A DNA stretch of 64,000 nt from Algoriphagus sediminis. GTDB taxonomy: Bacteria; Bacteroidota; Bacteroidia; Cytophagales; Cyclobacteriaceae. A model generated the notes under the pieces. That model was not told where the DNA came from, did no database searches, and was given only the letters and a program-made list of their open reading frames with translations. A program made the translations under genes and the position numbers. This document shows, piece by piece, positions 50,623 through 59,155 of the stretch (position 1 is the stretch's first letter; the number at the start of each line of letters is the position of its first letter). Where the stretch lies: positions 310,001 through 374,000 of the forward strand of contig NZ_JAUEPH010000002.1 of assembly GCF_030403435.1 (NCBI RefSeq), read 5' to 3'.

Positions 50623-51746
50623 ACCAAAAGTTTATATTTCTTCCCCGGTAGGGATTTCACTATGCCTTCAAACTCCAAAGTCAATAAAATAGAAGCCAAC
50701 ACTCCGAGCCCAATTTCAGTCTGATAACTCAGCTGATCGATATCCATTTCCTTATTCTCCTGTAAAAACTTTAGGATTTTCTGTTCTTCTGGATCTCTAT
50801 TACTGAAATCCAAACTTGGTTTGATTCGCTGCTTTTTACCAGGTTCCTCCCAAAATAAAGCCTGTGCTATATCCCGAGGTCCGGTGTAAATGCTTGCCTT
50901 CATTTTCTGAATCAGATGATTACAGCCCTCGCTGTATTTAGATTGGAGGTTTCCGGGTACGGCAAATACAGGTTTATCATAAGAATAAGCTATTTCAGCG
51001 GTAATCAATGCTCCTCCTTTTTTCGCAGCTTCCACGACAATCAAAGCATCTGACATTCCAGCAATTATTCTATTCCGGGCGGGAAAATTTCCGGGAACCA
51101 TGGTGGACCCAGGCGGGTACTCACTGATTAAGGCACCATTCAACTGAAGTTCCTCAGCCACTTTTTCATGAATGGATGGGTAAATCTTATTGATCGGGGA
51201 ACCAAGAACAGCAATAGTGGGAAGGCCATTTTCCATTGCAGATCGATGTGCTTGAATATCTATACCATAGGCCAGTCCAGAGATGATTGTGGCACCGTAG
51301 GGGCTGAGATCTTGGATCATTTTCTTGGTGGCTTCCTTCCCATAGGAGGTCGCACTTCGCGTACCCACAATTCCAATTGTTCGCGGAAAATTCAGATTTG
51401 ATTTTCCTTTGGAAAAAAGAAGTACGGGGCCGTCCTCTTGAAGCTTAAGTCGCTGAGGGAAAGCCTCATCCAAATAGGTAGTGATAGTGAATGCACCTTT
51501 TTCCGCCTGATCCAGTACCTTATCAGCCTTCTTTAGGAGGGTATCTTTTTCATTTCTAAGTGAAAGTAATTTAGGTCTCACTCCGGGAGTTTTGGATACT
51601 TTTCCTTTGGGGATCTCAAAAAAGCCTTTAGCGGAACCTGAATAGGCAAGAATTGCCTTAAAAACTGATGGACCGATTTTCGGAGCTAGAGCTAAGGCTA
51701 GAAAATAACGATACTCATTTGGTGTCAGGGTTCTTTTCGAATCCAT
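50619..51746 (-). CDS. dprA: DNA-processing protein DprA
   Basis: A 375-residue DprA. The central Rossmann-like fold carries the family marks: TIGIVGTRSATSYGKEATKK, IISGLAYGIDIQAHRSAMEN, TIAVLGSPINKIYPSIHEKV, SEYPPGSTMVPGNFPARNRI and VVEAAKKGGALITAEIAYSY. There is an N-terminal helical region and a C-terminal winged-helix (DMA/DML1-like) domain. DprA protects incoming single-stranded DNA and loads RecA during natural transformation. The gene overlaps the MerR gene upstream by 32 bases and converges on the PepSY gene, sharing four bases. Confidence 0.95.
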   Translation of the reverse strand: MDSKRTLTPNEYRYFLALALAPKIGPSVFKAILAYSGSAKGFFEIPKGKVSKTPGVRPKLLSLRNEKDTLLKKADKVLDQAEKGAFTITTYLDEAFPQRLKLQEDGPVLLFSKGKSNLNFPRTIGIVGTRSATSYGKEATKKMIQDLSPYGATIISGLAYGIDIQAHRSAMENGLPTIAVLGSPINKIYPSIHEKVAEELQLNGALISEYPPGSTMVPGNFPARNRIIAGMSDALIVVEAAKKGGALITAEIAYSYDKPVFAVPGNLQSKYSEGCNHLIQKMKASIYTGPRDIAQALFWEEPGKKQRIKPSLDFSNRDPEEQKILKFLQENKEMDIDQLSYQTEIGLGVLASILLTLEFEGIVKSLPGKKYKLLV

Positions 51747-52071
51747 CTCTGATTTTGATTAAAAAGTCTTTAAGACCCTGAAGGTTTTGAACGGCGGCGA
51801 CTTTGTCAAAATCATCTTTTTTACCCGTTTTAATCACTTCCTTGGCCCCTTGTAGGGTGTAACCTTTTTCTTTGACGAGATGGTAGATGTACTTCAGTTT
51901 TTTAATGTCCTCTTTTGTGAACCGGCGATTACCCTTCTTGTCCTTTCTGGGGCGAAGCATATCAAACTCGCTTTCCCAGTAACGGATCAGAGAAGGCGCC
52001 ACGTCAAACTGCTTTGCAACCTCACTTATCGAAAAGTATTTTTTCTCAATTTCTCGTTCTTTGTACGGCAC
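51715..52071 (-). CDS. MerR family transcriptional regulator
   Basis: A 118-residue protein with a GTG start; PYKEREIEKKYFSISEVAKQ is the usual N-terminus of this Bacteroidota MerR group. The winged HTH is FSISEVAKQFDVAPSLIRYW, followed by FDMLRPRKDKKGNRRFTKED and the dimerisation helix LKYIYHLVKEKGYTLQGAKE. There are no effector-binding cysteines or C-terminal sensor domain. It overlaps dprA by 32 bases, an arrangement that may link its expression to dprA. Confidence 0.9.
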   Translation of the reverse strand: MPYKEREIEKKYFSISEVAKQFDVAPSLIRYWESEFDMLRPRKDKKGNRRFTKEDIKKLKYIYHLVKEKGYTLQGAKEVIKTGKKDDFDKVAAVQNLQGLKDFLIKIRDGFEKNPDTK

Positions 52072-52150
52072 AACCTTGATTTAAAAATGCAATTTAAGTT
52101 AAGAAAAAAGTGCTGGATAGTTCAAGCAAAACTTTAACACTTTAGAATTT

Positions 52151-52861
52151 TTATTTCTGCTCTTGAATCAATTGTAAAATATGGACCGATGCCAGTCCAG
52201 CTGTTTCTGTTCTTAATCTTGCCGATCCCAAGGATACAGGGGCAAAGCCGCTTTCAGTTGCCAGGTTGATTTCTTTTGGGGTAAAATCTCCTTCTGGGCC
52301 AATCAGAATCATATATTCTCCAGATGGTTTCGCCAAATTAATCAGATGATCCGTGTGATTATCATCCACGTAGGCAATAAATTTTTGCCCTGAAAAATCC
52401 GATGAATTATCCAGGAATTCACTGAATTCTTTGAGATCATTGATTCTCGGGAAGTAATATTTCAAACTTTGCTTACAGGCAGAAACTACCTTTTTTTCTA
52501 AACGATCCAGTTTAAGTCTACTTCTTTCTGAGTTCTCAGTTTGGATGAGGCTCAGCTCATCAAAACCAATTTCAGCGGCTTTTTCCACCAGCCATTCCAT
52601 TCTATCGGGGCTTTTGGTAGGAGCAATGACCAAATGAATGAAATGATTTGATTTTGGGAAAACGGTTTGATTTTCGATTTGAAGAGTCGCTTCCCTCTTA
52701 CCAATTTCAGAAACTTTGCAGTGATGCAATGTCCCTTTTCCATCCGTAACCTCAACCGAATCACCAACTCGCTTTCTCAAGACTTTTACCAGATGCCTGG
52801 ATTCTTCAGCATCCAAGGTGATGTTAGGAGGGGTGATATTTTCCTGATAGAATAACTGCAT
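52151..52861 (-). CDS. rsmE: 16S rRNA m3U1498 methyltransferase RsmE
   Basis: A 236-residue SPOUT methyltransferase: N-terminal PUA-like domain (HLVKVLRKRVGDSVEVTDGK), then the knotted SAM-binding domain with IGPEGDFTPKEINLA and SLGSARLRTETAGLASV. The sequence KSPDRMEWLVEKAAEIGFDE is also typical. It methylates U1498 (N3) of 16S rRNA in the 30S subunit. Of normal length, with its own 79-base gap to MerR. Confidence 0.95.
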   Translation of the reverse strand: MQLFYQENITPPNITLDAEESRHLVKVLRKRVGDSVEVTDGKGTLHHCKVSEIGKREATLQIENQTVFPKSNHFIHLVIAPTKSPDRMEWLVEKAAEIGFDELSLIQTENSERSRLKLDRLEKKVVSACKQSLKYYFPRINDLKEFSEFLDNSSDFSGQKFIAYVDDNHTDHLINLAKPSGEYMILIGPEGDFTPKEINLATESGFAPVSLGSARLRTETAGLASVHILQLIQEQK

Positions 52862-52903
52862 TCAAGCAAAGTTAACCAGAGTCTCTGGATTTGAAATTTG
52901 GAC

Positions 52904-52936
52904 AAAAAAAAACGTGACTTTTTCAAATCACGCTTT
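52904..52936 (-). terminator. Terminator after the DEAD helicase gene
   Basis: On the minus strand, CGTGA and TCACG flank a ten-base loop and are followed by nine T. It lies 20 bases after the helicase stop. Confidence 0.75.
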
Positions 52937-52955
52937 TAAACCATATAACCAAATT

Positions 52956-54686
52956 TTAACCTTTTGAAATTTCCATATTGACTTCTCTGCCCTTGATCGT
53001 ATTAGTCTTCATGACCTTGATCACATGAGCAGCATCCTTCTGAGGTACATCCACAAAAGAGAAGTTGTCATAAATATCTATTCCTCCAATGCTCTTTCCA
53101 GGTACACCCGCTTCTCCTGCGATGGCACCTACTATGTCATTTGGACGAATTCTGTCTTTCTTTCCAAGATTTAGGAAAAGTCGAGCCATATTGGCATCTG
53201 TTCGTCTTTCTCCACGACGTCCACCTTCTCTGCGACCTCCATCTCTTCTTCCTCTTTCACCTCTAGGAGCACGTTCGAAACGATCTCTGCGACCTCCATC
53301 TCTACGTCCCTCACTTCTGCCAGAATCATCTCTTGATCTTTCTCTAGGATTTCCTATGCTGAAATTCTGTTCCTTCAGTTCTTTCACTGAATCACCTAAT
53401 ACCAATTTGGTCAGGCCTAAAGTGATTTGCTCCATAGTAAGGCCCTGAGCTAGCATTTGACCGATAGTTTCCTCGAAAAGCTGATTGTCTTCGGTCTCTG
53501 AAATTTTATTTTGAACCTCAAGTGCCAACTGATCCTTTTTCATTTGGATAAGTTCAGACACCGATGGAGGATCCATTTTTTGGATGCTTGCTTTGGTGAA
53601 TTTTTCAAGGTCTCTAAGACGATATCCGTCTCTTCTTCCAGTGATAAAATTGATGGCTGTACCTGATTTTCCAGCACGACCTGTACGACCGATTCGGTGA
53701 ACGTAGTTTTCCTCGTCAAGTGGAAGATCATAATTGAATACAGCCTCCACATTATCCACGTCGATTCCTCTTGCAGCCACATCAGTTGCTACAAGTACAG
53801 AGCAAAATCCTTTACGGAATTTGTTCATCACTTTATCACGCTGTACCTGAGAAAGGTCACCGTGAAGAGCTTCAGCAGCGATTCCATGTGCAGCTAGCCT
53901 TTCGGTAGCTTCATCAGTCATTCGCTTTGTATTACAGAAAACCACACTTAATCCATATTGGTGAACTTTTATAAGCCTGGCCATCAAATCTACCTTTAGA
54001 GATGATTTGACTTCGTAATAAACTTGCTCAATATTCGAAACCGTAAGTTCCTTCTTGGCAATTTTTACTATCACTGGATCTACCTGATATTTTTTGGTCA
54101 GGTCCATGATAGGCTTAGGCATAGTTGCCGAGAAGAAAACAGTTTGTCTTTCCTCAGGCATTTCCTTCAATACCGCCTCGATATCATCCCTGAAGCCCAT
54201 ATCAAGCATTTCGTCTGCCTCATCCAGAACAATGATTCCTACATCATTAAGTTTAAGGGTTCCTCTCTTAATGTGATCCTGAACTCTGCCTGGTGTACCT
54301 ACCACGATTTGTACTCCTTTGCGAAGCACTCTAATCTGCTTATCAATAGACTCTCCACCATAAATGGCTAAAGAATTGATTTTTTTGTAATGCTTAGCCA
54401 GCTTCTGGAATTCTCCTTCTACCTGCACCGCAAGTTCACGGGTGGGACATAAGATGATTGCCTGTGGCTTATTATAATCCGCATCTACCAGATCGATAAT
54501 GGGTATTGCAAATGCGGCCGTCTTACCGGTTCCTGTTTGAGCCTGTCCTATGACATCTCTACCTTGTAAAACGTGTGGGATGGCTTCCGCCTGAATTTGA
54601 GATGGCTCGATATAGCCCATCTCTTCCACTGACTTAAGAATTTCCTGTGAAATTCCCAAGTCAGAAAACTTGAGTGTTTGTTCCAT
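52956..54686 (-). CDS. DEAD-box RNA helicase, DeaD/DbpA-tailed
   Basis: About 576 residues from ATG 54686 (MEQTLKFSDLGISQEILKSV). Helicase motifs: Q motif, Walker A AQTGTGKT (residues 49-56), PTRELA, DEAD in IIVLDEADEML, SAT, ARGIDVDNV and HRIGRTGRAG. An Arg/Gly-rich linker (RREGGRRGERR) leads to a C-terminal DbpA/CsdA RNA-binding domain (LFLNLGKKDRIRPNDIVGAI, GIDIYDNFSFVDVP). It unwinds RNA during ribosome assembly or mRNA decay, often cold-induced. It has a leader of 200 bp or more that could carry regulation. Confidence 0.93.
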   Translation of the reverse strand: MEQTLKFSDLGISQEILKSVEEMGYIEPSQIQAEAIPHVLQGRDVIGQAQTGTGKTAAFAIPIIDLVDADYNKPQAIILCPTRELAVQVEGEFQKLAKHYKKINSLAIYGGESIDKQIRVLRKGVQIVVGTPGRVQDHIKRGTLKLNDVGIIVLDEADEMLDMGFRDDIEAVLKEMPEERQTVFFSATMPKPIMDLTKKYQVDPVIVKIAKKELTVSNIEQVYYEVKSSLKVDLMARLIKVHQYGLSVVFCNTKRMTDEATERLAAHGIAAEALHGDLSQVQRDKVMNKFRKGFCSVLVATDVAARGIDVDNVEAVFNYDLPLDEENYVHRIGRTGRAGKSGTAINFITGRRDGYRLRDLEKFTKASIQKMDPPSVSELIQMKKDQLALEVQNKISETEDNQLFEETIGQMLAQGLTMEQITLGLTKLVLGDSVKELKEQNFSIGNPRERSRDDSGRSEGRRDGGRRDRFERAPRGERGRRDGGRREGGRRGERRTDANMARLFLNLGKKDRIRPNDIVGAIAGEAGVPGKSIGGIDIYDNFSFVDVPQKDAAHVIKVMKTNTIKGREVNMEISKG

Positions 54687-54927
54687 GATGTTGTCCTTAC
54701 TTTTCTCGCCATGTATCCTAGTGATTCCCAAACAAAGCGACAGTAAGGACTCACGGCTCGAAAAAATGTTCTTTGTCTTATTGACGGGTGCAAAGGTATG
54801 AAATAATATTTTATTTTCCTACCATCACCCTAAAGTCAGTAGAATATTATTCAGCATATTTCCTGATTTAAGAATAATAATTTGGTCGCAACCGATTGAA
54901 TAGCCCCTAAGGCGAATATCCTTGGGT

Positions 54928-55719
54928 TTAAAGAAAAGCGGTGTCTTCTGAAGCTTCTTCCATCATTTCATGGGCTAACTCCTCTCCGAGATAGCGATCA
55001 ATTAAACCATGTCCTACATAAAGTAAAGGAGTCAGTACAATGGCAACCGTAAATTTGTAGATGTAATTGATAATCCCCACGGCCAAAACCTGGCTCAATT
55101 CCCAATTCCCGAATATATAAAAGGCAATACCCAAAACGACAAAGGAATCGATAAACTGAGAAACAAATGTTGACCCAGTGGCCCGTAACCATATCATCTT
55201 GGGACCAGTGACCGCTCTGAGTTTTTGAAACACGAATACATCAATTAACTGCCCCAAAAGAAATGCGGTGAGGGATCCAATGATAATTCCCAAGCCTTGA
55301 GTAAAGATCAGGTTAAAGGCATAATTGATGTCGAAGCTTTCCCCATCAGGAGTCGTAGAATTCACATCAAGCCAAAAATCTGCAGGAGCCAGCATAGTAA
55401 CCAGGCTTATGACAACAAAAACATAAGCAATAAGTCCTGCAGTCATAAAACTGATCTTCCTTACACCCTTCTTTCCGAAATACTCATTGATAATATCTGT
55501 AGTAATGAATACTATTGGCCAGATCACGGCTCCCGCTGTGAGATTGAAATCAAGGATATATTGACCAAAGAAATCCCAGTTCACTGGTTCAAATCCCAAA
55601 GTTTTCTCGCCAGAGAAAATCTTAACTCCGATGATTTCCGCAAGTATGGCATTGGTGAGAAAGATCCCGGCCAAAATCACGAATAAATTGGTGCGTTTTT
55701 TATTATCAGATCGACTCAT
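54928..55719 (-). CDS. Queuosine precursor transporter (YhhQ/VUT family)
   Basis: A 263-residue membrane protein with about six helices. Family-typical segments are TNAILAEIIGVKIFSG, WPIVFITTDIINEYFGKKGV, GSLTAFLLGQLIDVFVFQKL and GSTFVSQFIDSFVVLGIAFY. Members take up the queuosine precursor preQ0/preQ1. Its start overlaps the RNase Z stop by four bases, so it is read with RNase Z; a shared link to tRNA biology is possible. Confidence 0.9.
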   Translation of the reverse strand: MSRSDNKKRTNLFVILAGIFLTNAILAEIIGVKIFSGEKTLGFEPVNWDFFGQYILDFNLTAGAVIWPIVFITTDIINEYFGKKGVRKISFMTAGLIAYVFVVISLVTMLAPADFWLDVNSTTPDGESFDINYAFNLIFTQGLGIIIGSLTAFLLGQLIDVFVFQKLRAVTGPKMIWLRATGSTFVSQFIDSFVVLGIAFYIFGNWELSQVLAVGIINYIYKFTVAIVLTPLLYVGHGLIDRYLGEELAHEMMEEASEDTAFL

Positions 55720-56636
55720 GAAATAGAGTAGGTTTGGCCTTGCTCACTTAGGATTGATTTTTCAAACTCAGATTTAGCTTCTACGAGCATTTCCGAGAGG
55801 TCATTGTATCTGGAGGAGAAATGGCCGAGTAACAACTCTCCCACATTGGCCATTTTAGCAATTTTTGCCGCTTCACGAGCTGTTGAATGATAGGTGATTT
55901 TGGCACGTTCCTGCTGGTCATCCATAAAGGTAGATTCATGATAGAGCAATGACATATCCTGAAGGTAGGGGACAAGGCCCTCATCATAAATGGTATCCGA
56001 GCAAAAGGCATAGGACCTGAGCTTTGGCTCTGGATAAGCAAAATCATCCACCAAGTATGTTTTACCCGAATCCGAAGAATAGTCCTTTCCCTCTCTGAAG
56101 GCCTTTATAGCCTCGATTGGTGGGTTAGCTTCTTCTAGTTTTTCTTTGATCAACCTGCGTTTCCTTTCTTTCTCCAAAACTTTAAATCCAGTAGTAGGCA
56201 AGCGATGCTTCATAGGAAATGAGATCACCTTGACGCCCTGTTTCTCTAAGATAACCTCCGAGTGATGCGGATTTGTTTGGATAAATTCCAAAGGATAACC
56301 CAAGCGTGTATTGCTCCAGCGAAATTGGGTCGTGATGATTTCATCGAGACCCTTGGGGCCGAAAATAGTTAAAGGCTTGGTACGCCCATTCAAGTTGTAA
56401 CTTGAAAGTAAGCCTACCAAGCCTAAATAGTGATCGCCATGCAGATGCGAGATGAAGATGTTCTCGATTCTGGATGACTTGACTTTAAATCTTTGAAGTT
56501 GGATCTGGGTGCCTTCGCCACAATCGATTAAAAAGTAATCCTTATGGTACCTTACGACCTGAGCCGTTGGGTTTCTTCCGTGAACCGGAATCGAGGAGGT
56601 ATTCCCCAGAATCGTTACTTCAAAATCAGGGATCAA
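55716..56636 (-). CDS. rnz: Ribonuclease Z
   Basis: A 306-residue metallo-beta-lactamase-fold tRNase Z. The zinc motif HLHGDH is at residues 64-69 (ISHLHGDHYLGLVGLLSSY). Other marks are NPTAQVVRY, FGPKGLDEII (substrate region), YAFCSDTIYDEGLVP (zinc Asp), LYHESTFMDDQQERA and LLGHFSSRYND. It trims the 3' end of tRNA precursors. The start codon is a TTG that overlaps the stop of the STAS gene (TTGA). Confidence 0.94.
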   Translation of the reverse strand: MIPDFEVTILGNTSSIPVHGRNPTAQVVRYHKDYFLIDCGEGTQIQLQRFKVKSSRIENIFISHLHGDHYLGLVGLLSSYNLNGRTKPLTIFGPKGLDEIITTQFRWSNTRLGYPLEFIQTNPHHSEVILEKQGVKVISFPMKHRLPTTGFKVLEKERKRRLIKEKLEEANPPIEAIKAFREGKDYSSDSGKTYLVDDFAYPEPKLRSYAFCSDTIYDEGLVPYLQDMSLLYHESTFMDDQQERAKITYHSTAREAAKIAKMANVGELLLGHFSSRYNDLSEMLVEAKSEFEKSILSEQGQTYSIS

Positions 56637-57025
56637 TCTTCCTCTTCTTCGGTTTCTTCAGAATCTTCGCCGTTTTCAATTTCATGCATAAAAATTGCCT
56701 CGCCTGCCTCTTCTAGGTTATTGACGAGATTTAGTTTTTTGTCCAGCATGGAAATTTTTAAAAGCTTCATTACGTGATCCTGTACTCCACTGATAAGGAA
56801 TATTCCTCCAGTATTTCCAAATTCGCGGTCACCCACTAAAAGAGCACTCAGTCCGCTGGAATCAACGTACTTAACTTGGGCCATGTCTAAAACCAGATTA
56901 GCAAATCCTTCAGCATGGATGGTAAGAAGTTCTGACTTAAGCTTTGGTGCCAGAAGTGAATCAAGTTTTTCCTCCATGGGAGTGAAAATCACATACTGCT
57001 CTTTTTTATCGATGGTGTACTTCAT
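56633..57025 (-). CDS. STAS-domain protein with acidic tail
   Basis: A 130-residue anti-anti-sigma-like protein. The STAS fold is clear (DSLLAPKLKSELLTIHAEGF, NLVLDMAQVKYVDSSGLSAL), with the conserved phospho-acceptor region DSSG at residues 55-58. The last ~15 residues are nearly all Glu/Asp (GEDSEETEEEED), unusual for this family. It is placed between purC (8-base gap) and rnz (4-base overlap). No anti-sigma kinase lies nearby. Confidence 0.9.
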   Translation of the reverse strand: MKYTIDKKEQYVIFTPMEEKLDSLLAPKLKSELLTIHAEGFANLVLDMAQVKYVDSSGLSALLVGDREFGNTGGIFLISGVQDHVMKLLKISMLDKKLNLVNNLEEAGEAIFMHEIENGEDSEETEEEED

Positions 57026-57033
57026 AATTATTT

Positions 57034-57975
57034 TTATTGGTTTAGTTCAGCCAGGATCGATTTTTCTATCCTTTCCTGAATATTTGTGGTATCTGCTTTT
57101 ATAAATTTTTCTCCAGTAATTTTTTCGAAAAGCTCAATATAGCGATCGGAGATGCTTTCTACAATTTCATCATCCATTTCGGGTACTTGTTGACCTTCTT
57201 TCCCTTGGAATCCATTAGATATGAGCCACTGCCTTACGAATTCTTTAGAAAGCTGTTTTTGAGGTAAGCCCTGCGCCTGATTCTCCTCGTACTTATCAGC
57301 ATAAAAATATCTGGATGAATCGGGTGTATGGATCTCATCAATTAGGTAGATTTTTTCACCAAATTTCCCGAACTCGTATTTGGTGTCGACCAAAATCAGT
57401 CCTTTTTCAGCGGCCATTTCCTGACCTCTTTGGAATAAAGCCCTTGTGTACGATTCCAATTGCACATAATCTGACTCACTGACAATTCCCTTTGCCAAAA
57501 TATCCTCTCTCGAAATATCCTCATCATGTCCCTCATCGGCCTTGGTGGTGGGAGTGATGATGGGCTCCGGAAGTTTGTCATTTTCTTTTAAGCCTTCGGC
57601 CAAAGCTACTCCGCAAAGTGATCTTTTCCCAGCCTTATATTCTCTGGCAGCATGCCCTGCCAAATAACCCCGAATCACCATTTCCACTTTGAAAGGCTCA
57701 CATTTTTTCCCAATAGTCACATTTGGATCGGGAACTGATGAAACCCAATTGGGAACCAGATCAGAAGTGGATTCAAGAAATTTTGCAGCGATTTGATTCA
57801 GTACCTGGCCTTTGAAAGGAATGGCTCTGGGTAAAACCACATCGAAAGCAGAAATTCTGTCTGATGCCACCACCACCAGTTCCTTTTCAAAAATGTATAC
57901 ATCGCGTACCTTTCCTTTATAAAATCCTTGCTGTCCGGGAAAGTTGAATTGAGTTTCTTTAATGGCTTTGGGCAT
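57034..57975 (-). CDS. purC: SAICAR synthetase
   Basis: A 313-residue PurC. Marks: [76 protein letters not shown] and [20 protein letters not shown]. It joins aspartate to CAIR in purine synthesis (EC 6.3.2.6). The length is that of the longer SAICAR synthetase form. It heads the purC-STAS-rnz-transporter run. Confidence 0.95.
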   Translation of the reverse strand: MPKAIKETQFNFPGQQGFYKGKVRDVYIFEKELVVVASDRISAFDVVLPRAIPFKGQVLNQIAAKFLESTSDLVPNWVSSVPDPNVTIGKKCEPFKVEMVIRGYLAGHAAREYKAGKRSLCGVALAEGLKENDKLPEPIITPTTKADEGHDEDISREDILAKGIVSESDYVQLESYTRALFQRGQEMAAEKGLILVDTKYEFGKFGEKIYLIDEIHTPDSSRYFYADKYEENQAQGLPQKQLSKEFVRQWLISNGFQGKEGQQVPEMDDEIVESISDRYIELFEKITGEKFIKADTTNIQERIEKSILAELNQ

Positions 57976-58032
57976 AAAAACTGGCTTTTGGCAAAAATAA
58001 AAAAAGGAGTCGGTTAAAGATGATTTGGCTGA

Positions 58033-59115
58033 CTAATTATTAACTCTTCGTCCCTCACGATAGAATTCAGTTTTTAGAGGTTCACCGTTTCGATCAAAAT
58101 ATTCCCGTTTCCCCTCCAATTTACCATCTCGGTAATTTCTGATCTCCTCTAGAGTTTTATCCTTTCTAAAGATCCTAAGCTCACCCTGAATCATGTTGTC
58201 CACATAGTTCGCCTCATAGTTTAGATTGCCATTGTCATGATAATAGGTTTCTCTAAGAAGGTTTCCATCCTCATTATATTCTCCGAGCATTTCAAGCTCT
58301 CCATTTGGATGATATTTTCTAATCTCTTCAGTAGGAGAACCTTTTTTGAAAACAGCTCTTTCCTTAAGCTTTCCATTCTCATAATAGGCGAGCATTTCTC
58401 CATCAGGATTACCTCTACGGTAGGTTCCCTCCCTCGATTTCTTCCCACTTGGATAGTTTAATAGGAAAACCCCATCTAACACTCCTCTTCGGTATTCCCG
58501 TTGAGATTCTATGGTGCCATCATCGTAGTATTTTGTTTCCATTCCATCCAATTCACCGTCTGAATAGGTAGTCGAAAGAATGATCTCTCCAGCCTCATTA
58601 AACTCTTCGTAGGGCCCATCCAAGACACCCTCCTTATAATTTGCCTTTTTCTGAATCTGTCCCGATTCAAAGTAGCTAATGGAGGCACCGTTTGGTTTGT
58701 TTGCTTCAAAAAATGTTTTGTCCTGAAGTTCTCCAGAAGGGTAAAAACTACTTACCTCACCCTGAAGTTCGTTATTCACGAAATGACTTCTTTGCTGAAC
58801 CAGACCGCTCGGGAAATAGCTGATCGACTCCCCATTTCTCATATTATTCACAAATAGAGTGGTCTTTAGCGTATCTCCGGACTTTTCATCCAAATCCACA
58901 AAAAGGCCATGCCGCTCATTATTTCTCAGCTCACCAATTTGGACAAGGTCACCTTCCAATGAAAAACGCTTCACAACTCCTTCAGCCACTCCATTCACCA
59001 CTACATATTCTTCCCTGATGAGAGTTTGCTCTTCATCATAATATGTTCTTACCGTATCCTGGGCCATGAGTTGGACCGAACAAAGGGAGAAAATGAAAAG
59101 AAAAACGATTCGCAT
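58033..59115 (-). CDS. Secreted YwqK/MORN-like repeat protein
   Basis: About 360 residues from ATG 59115, giving a signal peptide (IVFLFIFSLCSVQLMAQD); a start at 59139 precedes the terminator of the next gene. The mature protein is more than ten repeats of about 23 residues of the type SYFPSGLVQQRSHFVNNELQ, FYPSGELQDKTFFEANKPNG and YYDDGTIESQREYRRGVLDG. Databases often call this a YwqK-family antitoxin; here it is secreted and has no toxin partner, so I do not use that name. The function is unknown; the repeats form a beta-meander. Confidence 0.85.
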   Translation of the reverse strand: MRIVFLFIFSLCSVQLMAQDTVRTYYDEEQTLIREEYVVVNGVAEGVVKRFSLEGDLVQIGELRNNERHGLFVDLDEKSGDTLKTTLFVNNMRNGESISYFPSGLVQQRSHFVNNELQGEVSSFYPSGELQDKTFFEANKPNGASISYFESGQIQKKANYKEGVLDGPYEEFNEAGEIILSTTYSDGELDGMETKYYDDGTIESQREYRRGVLDGVFLLNYPSGKKSREGTYRRGNPDGEMLAYYENGKLKERAVFKKGSPTEEIRKYHPNGELEMLGEYNEDGNLLRETYYHDNGNLNYEANYVDNMIQGELRIFRKDKTLEEIRNYRDGKLEGKREYFDRNGEPLKTEFYREGRRVNN

Positions 59116-59119
59116 AAAT

Positions 59120-59148
59120 AAAAATGCCGCAAGCTTCACTTGCGGCTA
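59120..59148 (-). terminator. Terminator between thiolase and YwqK-like genes
   Basis: A perfect eight-base stem GCCGCAAG / CTTGCGGC (59126-59133, 59139-59146) with a five-base loop, followed on the minus strand by ATTTTTATTT. The T tract runs into the start codon of the YwqK-like gene. Confidence 0.88.
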
Positions 59149-59155
59149 AATGGAT

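Noticed and set aside
58033-59115. Antitoxin of a toxin-antitoxin pair (YwqK name)
   Set aside because: The protein has a signal peptide and many MORN-like repeats and no toxin gene next to it; the neighbours are purC and a thiolase.
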